Shown here piece after piece: positions 1-6,684 of a stretch of 64,000 nucleotides of DNA. Position numbers and translations under genes: made by a program. This stretch comes from Campylobacter showae. GTDB lineage: Bacteria > Campylobacterota > Campylobacteria > Campylobacterales > Campylobacteraceae. Position 1 is the first letter of the stretch. The number at the start of each line of letters is the position of its first letter. The stretch covers positions 930,001 to 994,000 of the forward strand of contig NZ_CP012544.1 in the NCBI RefSeq assembly GCF_004803815.1. The letters are read 5' to 3'. The notes under the pieces are model-generated. The model was not told the origin of the DNA. It ran no database searches and saw only the letters and a list, made by a program, of their open reading frames with translations.

Positions 1-186
1 ACGGCCGGTATCAGAGGGCACGCGCTCATCGTAAATTTACCCGGCCAGCCAAAGGCGATCAGGGAGTGCTTGGAGCCCGTATTTCCTGCGATCCCGTACT
101 GCATCGACCTAATCGGCGGCGCATTTATAGAGACTGATGAGAGCGTGATGAAGGTGTTTCGCCCGAAACAAAAGAAAATTTCATGA
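1..186 (+). CDS. mog: Molybdopterin adenylyltransferase, C-terminal part
   Basis: Partial gene, cut by the left edge; the visible frame gives 61 residues and a TGA stop at 184-186. The segment reads AGIRGHALIVNLPGQPKAI followed by a PAIPYCIDLIGG stretch, the characteristic C-terminal part of the MogA/MoaB fold. The family adenylylates molybdopterin before molybdenum insertion in the cytoplasm. The assignment rests only on this C-terminal motif, so MoaB rather than MogA cannot be fully excluded. The next gene starts 8 bases downstream. Confidence 0.8.
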   Translation, partial: TAGIRGHALIVNLPGQPKAIRECLEPVFPAIPYCIDLIGGAFIETDESVMKVFRPKQKKIS

Positions 187-193
187 TCCACGC

Positions 194-853
194 GTGCTAA
201 ACTTTTTTGAAAATATAAATTTAAAGGCTACGAGGCTGCTTGAGGGCTATTATTCGCTCTTTTGCGGCCTTTTTACGCTTTGTATCGGCGTTTATGCGCT
301 CGGGCTAGTTTTTGGGGCAGAGTGGCTTTTACTTGCCGCTAGCGCTTGTATCTATGCGTGTTTCGTCCTGCTTGCATTTCGTTCGCTTTTCTGGTTCGTC
401 TTGAGTCTGATTTTCTCGCCCGTTTTTGCTATAGTCGTACGCGAGCGTTATGATGAAAATTTGCTTTTAGACGTGGTTTTTGCGCTTATTTGGATATTTT
501 GCTGGCTATTTTTATCGCTAGCCGTGAGTGAAAATATCTCAAAACTGGGCAACGAAATCGTATCTAAAATTTTACGTATCGCTGCACTTTTTGCCGTGAT
601 CGGTGTTTATTACGTTAGTATCGAAAACAGCCTAAATTTACAAGCTATTTTAAAAGATACCGTTACGCTTCGCATCGTGCTTATCGCCATAAATATCTAC
701 ATGTTTCCTTCCCTTATCACGCTTTTGGCGCTTGATTTGCGCGGGTATTATTTGAAAAACAAAGACGCAAAAAGGGCTAAATTTTCATTTTTTAATTTCA
801 CTAAAGAAGCTTTAAAAGTAATCAAATTTATTGCTTTAAGGCGTAAAATTTAA
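194..853 (+). CDS. Unknown multi-spanning inner-membrane protein
   Basis: 219 residues with about six strongly hydrophobic stretches (roughly residues 20-40, 45-65, 68-85, 92-112, 128-145 and 160-180) and a Lys/Arg-rich C-terminus, so most likely an inner-membrane protein with a cytoplasmic tail. I recognise no family motif. The start is a GTG at 194 with no clear Shine-Dalgarno, placed 8 bases after mog, so expression probably depends on read-through from mog. A short out-of-frame ATG at 183 overlaps the mog stop and cannot be the start of this frame. Function unknown. Confidence 0.7.
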   Translation: MLNFFENINLKATRLLEGYYSLFCGLFTLCIGVYALGLVFGAEWLLLAASACIYACFVLLAFRSLFWFVLSLIFSPVFAIVVRERYDENLLLDVVFALIWIFCWLFLSLAVSENISKLGNEIVSKILRIAALFAVIGVYYVSIENSLNLQAILKDTVTLRIVLIAINIYMFPSLITLLALDLRGYYLKNKDAKRAKFSFFNFTKEALKVIKFIALRRKI

Positions 854-1048
854 ACGCATAAATCAAATTTGCGTTTTACATGATCTCTAAATTTAAGCCG
901 AAATTTGGCTGCAATAGAGATAAAATTCCAGATTTTTCTGCATTTTTAGGGTTTTGGTTAAATGAAAGGTCGTAAGACACGAAGTTCTTAGCCGCGATAT
1001 GCCCGTAAAATTTGCCGTAGTTTTTACGGTGCGCTATAAATTTGATAA

Positions 1049-1087
1049 AGCAAGCAAGGCCAAATTTTGATTTCAGCCTTGCTTGCT
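1049..1087 (-). terminator. Hairpin downstream of dedA
   Basis: A perfect 11-bp inverted repeat (AGCAAGCAAGG at 1049-1059 and its complement at 1077-1087) lies just beyond the dedA stop on the minus strand. The tract after it is T-rich but interrupted, so termination strength is uncertain. Confidence 0.6.
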
Positions 1088-1102
1088 AGCTTGATCAGAG
1101 GT

Positions 1103-1729
1103 TTATTCTAGCTCTCGTGCGCCGATTTTTGATTTTTTACTTAGGCGTTTTACGTAAAAAATATAAAGCGCAGTCAGCAGGCCGACGGCGGCGAGTAGGG
1201 CGACCACAATGTGGCTAAACGCGCTCTTGTCGTAGTTTTTGCCTAGATACCAGCCCACGGCTAGCAGTATAGCGACCCAGATACCAGCACCAAGCGTCGT
1301 GTAGAGGCTAAATTTAAAAAGATTCATCTTAGCAAGGCCGGCAGGCAGGCTGATGTACTGGCGAATGCCAGGGATCAGGCGACAGTTAAAGGTCGAGATC
1401 TCGCCGTGTCTTTTGAAAAAGGCCTCAAATTTGCGCATTTTTACCTTCGTTATGCCGACGTATTTGCCGTATTTTAGTACGAGCTCGCGCCCAAAAAAGT
1501 AGCACAGATAGTAGTTAAATACGGCTCCTGCGAGGCTGCCCGCCGTACCCGCGCACCACGCTAGCACTAGGCTCATTTGTCCTTGATGCGCTAGATATCC
1601 CGCCGGGATCATCGCCACTTCGCTTGGAAACGGGAAAAACGAACTCTCTAAAAACATCATCAAAAATATGCCCGCATATCCCCACTCGCCGACGGTTTGG
1701 ACGATAAAATTTATAAAATCGCCTAGCAT
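1103..1729 (-). CDS. DedA/VTT family membrane protein
   Basis: 208 residues with several membrane helices. The N-terminal part carries the family motif around [12 protein letters not shown] (about residues 26-37). A second conserved block, [15 protein letters not shown], sits near residue 117, with the Arg and Pro typical of DedA proteins. These bacterial proteins belong to the VTT superfamily and are implicated in lipid (undecaprenyl or phospholipid) flipping and envelope integrity. The substrate here cannot be read from sequence. The ATG start is supported by an AAGGAG five bases upstream. It appears to be a single-gene unit, with an intergenic stretch upstream and a hairpin downstream. Confidence 0.85.
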   Translation of the reverse strand: MLGDFINFIVQTVGEWGYAGIFLMMFLESSFFPFPSEVAMIPAGYLAHQGQMSLVLAWCAGTAGSLAGAVFNYYLCYFFGRELVLKYGKYVGITKVKMRKFEAFFKRHGEISTFNCRLIPGIRQYISLPAGLAKMNLFKFSLYTTLGAGIWVAILLAVGWYLGKNYDKSAFSHIVVALLAAVGLLTALYIFYVKRLSKKSKIGARELE

Positions 1730-2080
1730 TTTTCTCCTTAAATTTAAAATTATGATTTTAGCAAACTACGGTAAATTTTAGCTTTAGGCGGGCGTAATTT
1801 GGGGCTAGGGTCGTCTGCGGCGGTCAAATTTAACGGCGTTTCAGGCGAGTTTTAAATTTGATTGCAAGATAAATTTGCGAGATAAAGATTTGGGTTTTAC
1901 CCGCACCTTTATAAGGTTTTGTGGAGGATTGTTGAGTTAAAAAAACGAGTCGTGGTCAAATTTGAGTTATAAATTTAACCGCGCCCGTTTGAGCGTCAAA
2001 TTTGACTCAAATTTTATCGGCCGACTTTAAAATCGGCCAAAAAGCTTCCGTCTCTGCGTCAAAGCGCAAGCGGCGCGTAA
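1730..2080. other. Intergenic region rich in AAATTT hexamers
   Basis: 351 bases without a convincing gene. I count eight AAATTT hexamers between about 1770 and 2015, several in the extended form GTCAAATTTGA. A GGCCGA/TCGGCC hairpin at 2019-2038 lies after the last metQ gene and may end its transcript. A weak dedA promoter is probably within the first 40 bases (TAAAAT-like sequence on the minus strand). Confidence 0.6.
2019..2038 (-). terminator. Possible terminator of the metQ cluster
   Basis: GGCCGA at 2019-2024 pairs with TCGGCC at 2033-2038 across an 8-base loop, about 45 bases beyond the stop of the last metQ gene. Only a short A/T tract follows, so this is a moderate candidate. Confidence 0.45.
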
Positions 2081-2860
2081 TCAAAATACCGGCAGGATCG
2101 CTCCGTTGTATCTTTTTAGGATAAACTCTTTCGTCTCGGGGCTGGTTGCGGCTTTAACGAGGGCTTTGATTTTCGGGCTATTTTCGTTGCCCGCTTTGAC
2201 TGCGATGATGTTGGCGTACGGGCTTTCAGTACCTTCGATAGCTAGCGCGTCTTTTTTAGGATTCATACCGATATCAAGGACGAAATTTGTGCTTATAGCG
2301 GCAAGATCGACTTCGTCCAGTGTACGAGGTATCTGCGCGCCCTCAAGCTCGACGAAATTTAGGTGTTTCGGATTTTTCACGATGTCTTTTGGCGTGGCTA
2401 GCTCAGCGCCCTTATCAAGCTCGATGAGGCCGGCTTTTTGCAGTATATTTAGCGCTCTGTTGCCGTTGGTCGGATCGTAGGCGATCGCGACTTTAGCGCC
2501 GTCTTTTAGCTCGATTAGGCTCTTTATCTTTTTTGAGTAAAAGCCCAGCGGCTCAAGGTGTATCGCCGCGGCGGTTATCAAGGTCGTACCTTTTGTTTCA
2601 TTGTGATTTTTCAGATACGGCCAGTGCTGAAAGAAATTTGCGTCCAAATCGCCGTCTTGCGTCGCTAAATTCGGGATCGAGTAGTCGTTTATCTCCTTGA
2701 TGACTAGATCGTAGCCCTCTTTTGCTAGAGCGGGTTTGATAAACTCCATGATCTCTGCGTGAGGCACGGGCGAGACGGCTACTACGATAGTGTGATCTTT
2801 ATCTGCTGCATAGAGGTTAAAGGCTAGCGCCAAACTTGCTAAAATTTTAAAAACTTTCAT
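2081..2860 (-). CDS. metQ: MetQ/NlpA family substrate-binding protein, third copy
   Basis: 259 residues. An N-terminal signal peptide (about residues 1-18, ending NLYA) is followed by the NlpA/MetQ core: the VSPVPHAEIM block near residue 30, a D-x-N-F-F-Q-H-W-P-Y-L block, and LEPLGFYSKKI. It would bind methionine or a related amino acid in the periplasm for MetNI. Unlike E. coli MetQ there is no lipobox cysteine, so it is predicted to be soluble. An AAGGAAAA lies before the ATG. It is the last of three tandem paralogues and is preceded by a hairpin module that also precedes the second copy. Which ligand each paralogue binds is unknown. Confidence 0.88.
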   Translation of the reverse strand: MKVFKILASLALAFNLYAADKDHTIVVAVSPVPHAEIMEFIKPALAKEGYDLVIKEINDYSIPNLATQDGDLDANFFQHWPYLKNHNETKGTTLITAAAIHLEPLGFYSKKIKSLIELKDGAKVAIAYDPTNGNRALNILQKAGLIELDKGAELATPKDIVKNPKHLNFVELEGAQIPRTLDEVDLAAISTNFVLDIGMNPKKDALAIEGTESPYANIIAVKAGNENSPKIKALVKAATSPETKEFILKRYNGAILPVF

Positions 2861-2883
2861 TATATTTTCCTTTTTTGTTTTGA

Positions 2884-2922
2884 AAAACGGCGCTAAAAAG
2901 GTAAAAGCTTTTACGCCGTTTT
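2884..2922 (-). terminator. Intercistronic hairpin upstream of third metQ
   Basis: AAAACGGCG-TAAAA (2884-2898, one bulged C) pairs with TTTTACGCCGTTTT (2909-2922). Read on the minus strand, the stem is followed by a run of five T before the metQ ribosome-binding site. It could terminate part of the read-through from the second metQ or protect mRNA ends. The surrounding 55 or so bases are nearly identical to those at 3834-3890. Confidence 0.55.
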
Positions 2923-3052
2923 ATTTTTTGGAGATTTTTCTCGACTATTTTTCTTTTTTGCCAAATTTGAGTCATAAAATTTAGGCAAAAAACGCCTGTT
3001 GCGATTTTAAAAACTAAATTTTACGATGGCAAATCGGTTAAATTTGACGCGA

Positions 3053-3826
3053 TCAGAAGCTCGGTATCACCGCGCCTTGGTAGCGCTTTACGATAAAGTC
3101 TTTAACCTCGGGAGTTAGTATGGCTTTATCTAGAGCCTTGATTTTCGGGTTATTTTCGTTACCGGCCTTGGTCGCTACGTAGTTGGTGTACGGACTATCC
3201 TTATCCTCGAGGATTAGCGCGTCTTTTGTCGGTTTGAGGCCAACGTCTAGGGCGTAGTTTACGTTGATAAACGCTAGCGCGACGTCATCTAAAGAGCGTA
3301 GCGTCTGTGCGGACTCCATCTCTTTAAATTTTAGATTTTTCGGATTTTCTATGATATCTAGCGGCGATTTGTATTCGCCCTCTTTAGCCTTTACGATGCC
3401 GGCTTTTTCGAGCAAATTTATAGAGCGCGTCGAGTCTGCAGCGTTGTTTGAGATAGCGATGATATCGCCGTTTTTTAGCTCGCTAAGGCTTTTTATCTTT
3501 TTAGAATACGCGCCCATAGGCTCGACGTGTACGCCCACGGTCGGTACGATGTGAGTGCCTTTGTCTTTGTTAAACGACTTCATATACGGCAGGCCTTGGA
3601 AGTAGTTGGCGTCGAGTTCGCCGTTTTCGACGGCGAGGTTTGGGATCACATAGTCGTTAAAGATTTTAACGTCGAGCTTGTAGCCTTCTTTTTCTAGGAT
3701 CGGCTTTACGACCTCTTCTAAGATCTCGGCGTGAGGCACGGGAGATGCGCCTACGGTGATTGTTTTGTCGCTAGCATATAGGCCACTAGCTAGAAGCGCG
3801 CCAAGAAGTATTTTTGAAAATTGCAT
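3053..3826 (-). CDS. metQ: MetQ/NlpA family substrate-binding protein, second copy
   Basis: 257 residues with a cleavable signal peptide (about residues 1-18, SGLYA then SDK) and no lipobox cysteine. It has the family blocks ASPVPHAEILEEVV, ELDANYFQGLPYM and VEPMGAYSKKI. The H of the usual QHLPY block is replaced by G here, a change in a region near the ligand pocket in MetQ structures, so its specificity may differ from the neighbouring copies. The ATG has an AAAGGAAT ribosome-binding site. It lies between the other two metQ genes and presumably shares the MetNI transporter. Confidence 0.88.
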   Translation of the reverse strand: MQFSKILLGALLASGLYASDKTITVGASPVPHAEILEEVVKPILEKEGYKLDVKIFNDYVIPNLAVENGELDANYFQGLPYMKSFNKDKGTHIVPTVGVHVEPMGAYSKKIKSLSELKNGDIIAISNNAADSTRSINLLEKAGIVKAKEGEYKSPLDIIENPKNLKFKEMESAQTLRSLDDVALAFINVNYALDVGLKPTKDALILEDKDSPYTNYVATKAGNENNPKIKALDKAILTPEVKDFIVKRYQGAVIPSF

Positions 3827-3848
3827 TATTATTCCTTTTTTGTTTTGA

Positions 3849-3887
3849 AAAACGGCGCTAAAAAGGTAAAAGCTTTTACGCCGTTTT
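3849..3887 (-). terminator. Intercistronic hairpin upstream of second metQ
   Basis: The same stem as at 2884-2922: left arm 3849-3863, right arm 3874-3887, followed on the minus strand by T5. It sits between the first and second metQ genes. A second GC-rich hairpin (GCCCGC 3940-3945 / GCGGGC 3960-3965) lies nearer the end of the upstream gene. Confidence 0.55.
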
Positions 3888-3939
3888 GTTTTAAGAGTGG
3901 TCTCTAAACTAAATTTGGATTCGTCGTTTCGTTAAATTT

Positions 3940-3965
3940 GCCCGCGCCGCTAAATTTGAGCGGGC
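3940..3965 (-). terminator. Hairpin after first metQ
   Basis: A 6-bp GC-only stem (3940-3945 with 3960-3965) lies 15 bases beyond the stop of the first metQ copy, with no following T run. It may be a processing or stability hairpin rather than an intrinsic terminator. Confidence 0.35.
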
Positions 3966-3979
3966 GGAGCTAAATTTGA

Positions 3980-4753
3980 TTAAAACGTCGGGATTATCGC
4001 GCCTTTATATTTTGCCTCGATAAATTTCTTTACCTCGGGGCTCGTGACGGCTTTGTCTAGAGCTTTGATTTTTGGGCTATTTTCGTTGCCGACTTTGACC
4101 ACGACGTAGTTGGTGTACGGGCTATCTTTGCTCTCAAGCACGAGCGCGTCTTTGGTTGGGTTTAGGTTGGCGTTTAGAGCGTAGTTCGTGTTGATAACGG
4201 CGATAGTAACGTCATCAAGTGTGCGAGGTACTTGAGCGGTCTCGATCTCTTCAAATTTTAGCTTTTTCGGATTTTCCGTGATGTCAAGCGGAGTTTTTAG
4301 AGGGTTGTCGTTTAGCTTGATCAGACCTGCGCTAGCTAGCACGTCAAGCGCGCGGCTCTCGTTTGTCGGGTCGTTTGGTATCGCTACGGTGCTGCCGTCC
4401 TTTAGCTCTTTGATATCTTTTATCTTTTTAGAGTAAACGCCCATAGGCTCGAGGTGAACGCCTACGGTTTTAACTAGATGAGTGCCTTTGTTTTTGTTAA
4501 ATTCCTCAAGATACGGTAGGTGCTGGAAGTAGTTAGCGTCTAGATCGCCGTCTTCGGTGGCTAAATTTGGAGTAGAGTAGTCGTTAAATTCTTTGATCTC
4601 AAGAGTAAAGCCGTCTTTTGCAAGGATAGGTTTTACGACTTCTAAAATTTCAGCGTGCGGAACTGGCGTAGCGCCTACGACGATTTTCTCGGCTGCATTT
4701 GCGGCGACCGTTAGGCTTAGAGCGACTAGAGAGTATTTGAGTAGATTTTTCAT
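3980..4753 (-). CDS. metQ: MetQ/NlpA family substrate-binding protein, first copy
   Basis: 257 residues. The signal peptide is residues 1-20 (ending ANA, then AEK), with no lipobox cysteine. The core carries ATPVPHAEILEVV, DLDANYFQHLPYL and LEPMGVYSKKI, matching the NlpA/MetQ methionine-binding family. It is the first metQ after metNI and the one directly downstream of the structured leader. Its AAAAAGGATAT ribosome-binding site (4757-4767) is predicted to be paired with an upstream anti-SD (4787-4797). Expression is therefore likely controlled at translation as well as transcription. Confidence 0.9.
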   Translation of the reverse strand: MKNLLKYSLVALSLTVAANAAEKIVVGATPVPHAEILEVVKPILAKDGFTLEIKEFNDYSTPNLATEDGDLDANYFQHLPYLEEFNKNKGTHLVKTVGVHLEPMGVYSKKIKDIKELKDGSTVAIPNDPTNESRALDVLASAGLIKLNDNPLKTPLDITENPKKLKFEEIETAQVPRTLDDVTIAVINTNYALNANLNPTKDALVLESKDSPYTNYVVVKVGNENSPKIKALDKAVTSPEVKKFIEAKYKGAIIPTF

Positions 4754-4756
4754 TTT

Positions 4757-4797
4757 ATATCCTTTTTAAAATTTGGCTAGCATTTAAAAAAGGATAT
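4757..4797 (-). promoter_or_regulatory. SD-sequestering hairpin before metQ
   Basis: ATATCCTTTTT (4757-4767 as written on the plus strand) and AAAAAGGATAT (4787-4797) form a perfect 11-bp inverted repeat with a 19-base loop. On the minus-strand transcript the downstream arm contains the metQ Shine-Dalgarno AAGGAT, so the hairpin would hide it. This is the last element of the leader described at 4810-4929. Confidence 0.6.
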
Positions 4798-4809
4798 GAG
4801 CGGAGGCTT

Positions 4810-4867
4810 AAATTTCTTTTTAAATGCTTAGCAAGACTAAGCGCTTAAAAAGAAATTTTGCGCTTAG
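4810..4867 (-). promoter_or_regulatory. Two mutually exclusive leader hairpins
   Basis: Arms 4810-4831 and 4837-4858 form a 22-bp stem with a 5-base loop, broken by one mismatch and one wobble. The segment 4837-4844 (CTAAGCGC) is also a perfect complement of 4860-4867 (GCGCTTAG), which lies directly after the stop of the 19-codon leader ORF. The two structures use the same bases and cannot coexist, as in ribosome-controlled attenuators. The long stem is not followed by a strong T run, so the output may be translational (through the SD hairpin downstream) rather than termination. Confidence 0.55.
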
Positions 4868-4869
4868 CG

Positions 4870-4929
4870 TTAGTCTTTCGACGACTTAAGTTGAGTGAAG
4901 CTACGCATTTCGCACATATCTGATTTCAT
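4870..4929 (-). CDS. Putative 19-residue methionine leader peptide
   Basis: A short ORF, ATG at 4929-4927 and TAA at 4872-4870, reads MKSDMCEMRSFTQLKSSKD. It has a strong AAAGGAT ribosome-binding site 5-6 bases upstream and lies in the metI-metQ gap. Three of its first eight codons are Met (1, 5 and 8) and codon 6 is Cys, a composition that fits sensing of sulfur amino acids. Its stop codon lies two bases before the first arm of the alternative hairpin. A ribosome at the stop would cover that arm, and one waiting at Met5 or Met8 would not. The regulatory role is inferred from layout; no homologue was checked. Confidence 0.5.
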   Translation of the reverse strand: MKSDMCEMRSFTQLKSSKD

Positions 4930-4962
4930 TTTCTATCCTTTCTTTGTAAAATTAATTTCGGG

Positions 4963-4968
4963 ATTTTA
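4963..4968 (-). promoter_or_regulatory. Likely promoter of the metQ leader (-10)
   Basis: On the minus strand a T7 run and GCATAAAAT place a TAAAAT -10 at 4968-4963. This fits Campylobacter sigma-70 promoters, which have a T-rich stretch instead of a -35 box. Transcription would begin near 4956, about 27 bases before the leader ORF. The metQ genes could thus be expressed separately from metNI. Confidence 0.45.
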
Positions 4969-5010
4969 TGCAAAAAAAGTTTAAAAGAAAATAAAATCAG
5001 ATGTAAAAAA

Positions 5011-5685
5011 TCATTTCTTTGTGATCTTATAAATAAAATTTCCTAATGATTGGAAAATTTGAACCATTATGATTAAAATCACGACGGTATAAAGCATGAT
5101 ATCGGGGCGAAATCTCTGATAGCCGTAGTTTATCGCAACAGATCCTAGCCCGCCGCCGCCGACCGCGCCCGCCATCGCCGAAAAGCCGATGATAACGATA
5201 AGCGTAAGCGTGATAGAGGCCACGATGCCGGGCAATGCCTCAACGAACATCACCTTAAAAATGATCTGAAAATTTGAGCTACCAAAGCTTCTAGCAGCTT
5301 CGATGATGCCTTTATCGACCTCTTTTAGCGCGCTCTCGATCAGCCTGGCGATAAACGGCGCCGCACCGATAGTAAGCGGAACAATAGCCGCGCTGGTACC
5401 GATACTGGTGCCTACGATCAGGCGCGTGAGCGGGAAAAGCACGATGATGAGGATGATAAAAGGAAAGCTCCTTAGCGTATTTACCGTGATATCAAGCGCT
5501 ATAAATAGCGGTTTGTTTGGCTTTAGGCCGTCTTGCGCGGAAAGAACGAGCAAGATAGCGGGCACTAGACCTATGAGAAACGCTAAAAGCGTCGAAACTA
5601 CGCTCATATAAAGCGTCTCGCCGATAGCCGGGAGCAAAATGCGCTCGAAAACGTCGGGAAATTTAGAAAAATCTATGCCAAACAT
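5011..5685 (-). CDS. metI: Methionine ABC transporter permease
   Basis: 224 residues from the ATG at 5685, five to six membrane helices. It has the MetI/BPD permease core with the cytoplasmic coupling loop (IIEAARSFGSSNFQIIFKVM), which contacts the MetN ATPase. A start 15 bases upstream (5700) is possible, but GGGAGG inside that extension is a good Shine-Dalgarno for the ATG at 5685. That ATG also overlaps the metN stop as TGATG, indicating translational coupling. The gene order metN-metI-metQ(x3) on one strand supports a D/L-methionine importer, as in the C. jejuni Cj0770c-Cj0774c region. Confidence 0.9.
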   Translation of the reverse strand: MFGIDFSKFPDVFERILLPAIGETLYMSVVSTLLAFLIGLVPAILLVLSAQDGLKPNKPLFIALDITVNTLRSFPFIILIIVLFPLTRLIVGTSIGTSAAIVPLTIGAAPFIARLIESALKEVDKGIIEAARSFGSSNFQIIFKVMFVEALPGIVASITLTLIVIIGFSAMAGAVGGGGLGSVAINYGYQRFRPDIMLYTVVILIIMVQIFQSLGNFIYKITKK

Positions 5686-6641
5686 CACGCCACCTCCCAT
5701 AGTACGCCGCTTTGCTTGATGTACTCGGTCACGCGCGCCTCGTCTTTAGGATCGACGTTTATGACGAGCGAGCCTAGCACGTTTTCGTTTAGCTTTTCAA
5801 GCTTGCCCCAAACGATGTTAAAGTCGATGTTTAGCGTGCGCGCCATATGCGTGATGACGCTGTTTTGCGCGACTTCTTTTGGGAAAAAGAGCCTGATATT
5901 TACGCCCTCGCTCGGCAAAATTTCATCCTCGCCGAGGAATTCCTTCATCTTTTCGTCGGGTTTTAAAAATAGCTCCTCGATCGTGCCGCTGCCGATTATT
6001 TTGCCGCTTTCTAGCAGCACTGCGCGGCGCGCGATACTTTTTACGACCTCCATCTCGTGCGTGACCAAAACGACGCTGATGTTTAGCGTTTGATTGATCT
6101 GTTTTAAAAGCTCGAGTATCGAATTTGTCGTATTTGGATCAAGCGCCGAGGTAGCCTCGTCGGAGAGTAAAATTTTTGGACTTAGCGCAAGGGCGCGGGC
6201 GATAGCGACGCGCTGCTTTTGTCCGCCGCTTAGCTCGCCGGGGTAGCTTGCGGCTTTGTTTGCAAGACCTACGAGTTCTAGCAGCTCGCTCACTCTTTTT
6301 TTGATTTCGCCGTCTGAGTAGCCCCAAAATTTAAGTGGGGTTGCGACGTTTTCAAACGCCGTTTTTCTAGCCATCAGCGCAAAGTGCTGAAATATCATCC
6401 CAACATCTCGCCTAAGCTCTCTTAGCTCTTTATCTTTTAGCGCCGAGATTTCTTTGTCAAATACCTTCAGGCTGCCGCCTTGATAGTCCTCTAGGCCGTT
6501 TATGCAGCGAAGCAGGGTGGATTTACCCGCGCCGCTGTGGCCTACGATGGCGAAAATTTCGCCTTTTTTTACGGTTAGATTGACGCCGTCTATGATCTGC
6601 GTCGCCCCGTAAAATTTCTTTAAATTTTCTATCTTTATCAC
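5685..6641 (-). CDS. metN: Methionine ABC transporter ATP-binding protein
   Basis: 318 residues. The ABC ATPase domain has Walker [10 protein letters not shown] (about residues 34-42), signature LSGGQKQR, Walker [13 protein letters not shown] and the switch His in THEM. The C-terminal 75 residues (from about [10 protein letters not shown]) are the NIL domain, which in E. coli MetN binds methionine and causes trans-inhibition, so this importer is probably feedback-inhibited by cytoplasmic methionine. The start is GTG at 6641 with GAGG 9 bases upstream. It is the first gene of the met unit; its stop overlaps the metI start by one base. Confidence 0.92.
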   Translation of the reverse strand: MIKIENLKKFYGATQIIDGVNLTVKKGEIFAIVGHSGAGKSTLLRCINGLEDYQGGSLKVFDKEISALKDKELRELRRDVGMIFQHFALMARKTAFENVATPLKFWGYSDGEIKKRVSELLELVGLANKAASYPGELSGGQKQRVAIARALALSPKILLSDEATSALDPNTTNSILELLKQINQTLNISVVLVTHEMEVVKSIARRAVLLESGKIIGSGTIEELFLKPDEKMKEFLGEDEILPSEGVNIRLFFPKEVAQNSVITHMARTLNIDFNIVWGKLEKLNENVLGSLVINVDPKDEARVTEYIKQSGVLWEVA

Positions 6642-6684
6642 TCAAATTTCCTCATTCATAATTCCGCCGAAGCGCTACTAAAAT

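Noticed and set aside
1770-2015. Regular AAATTT spacing as a CRISPR-like array
   Set aside because: Spacing is irregular, repeats are only 6-10 bases, and there are no spacers of constant length or cas genes.
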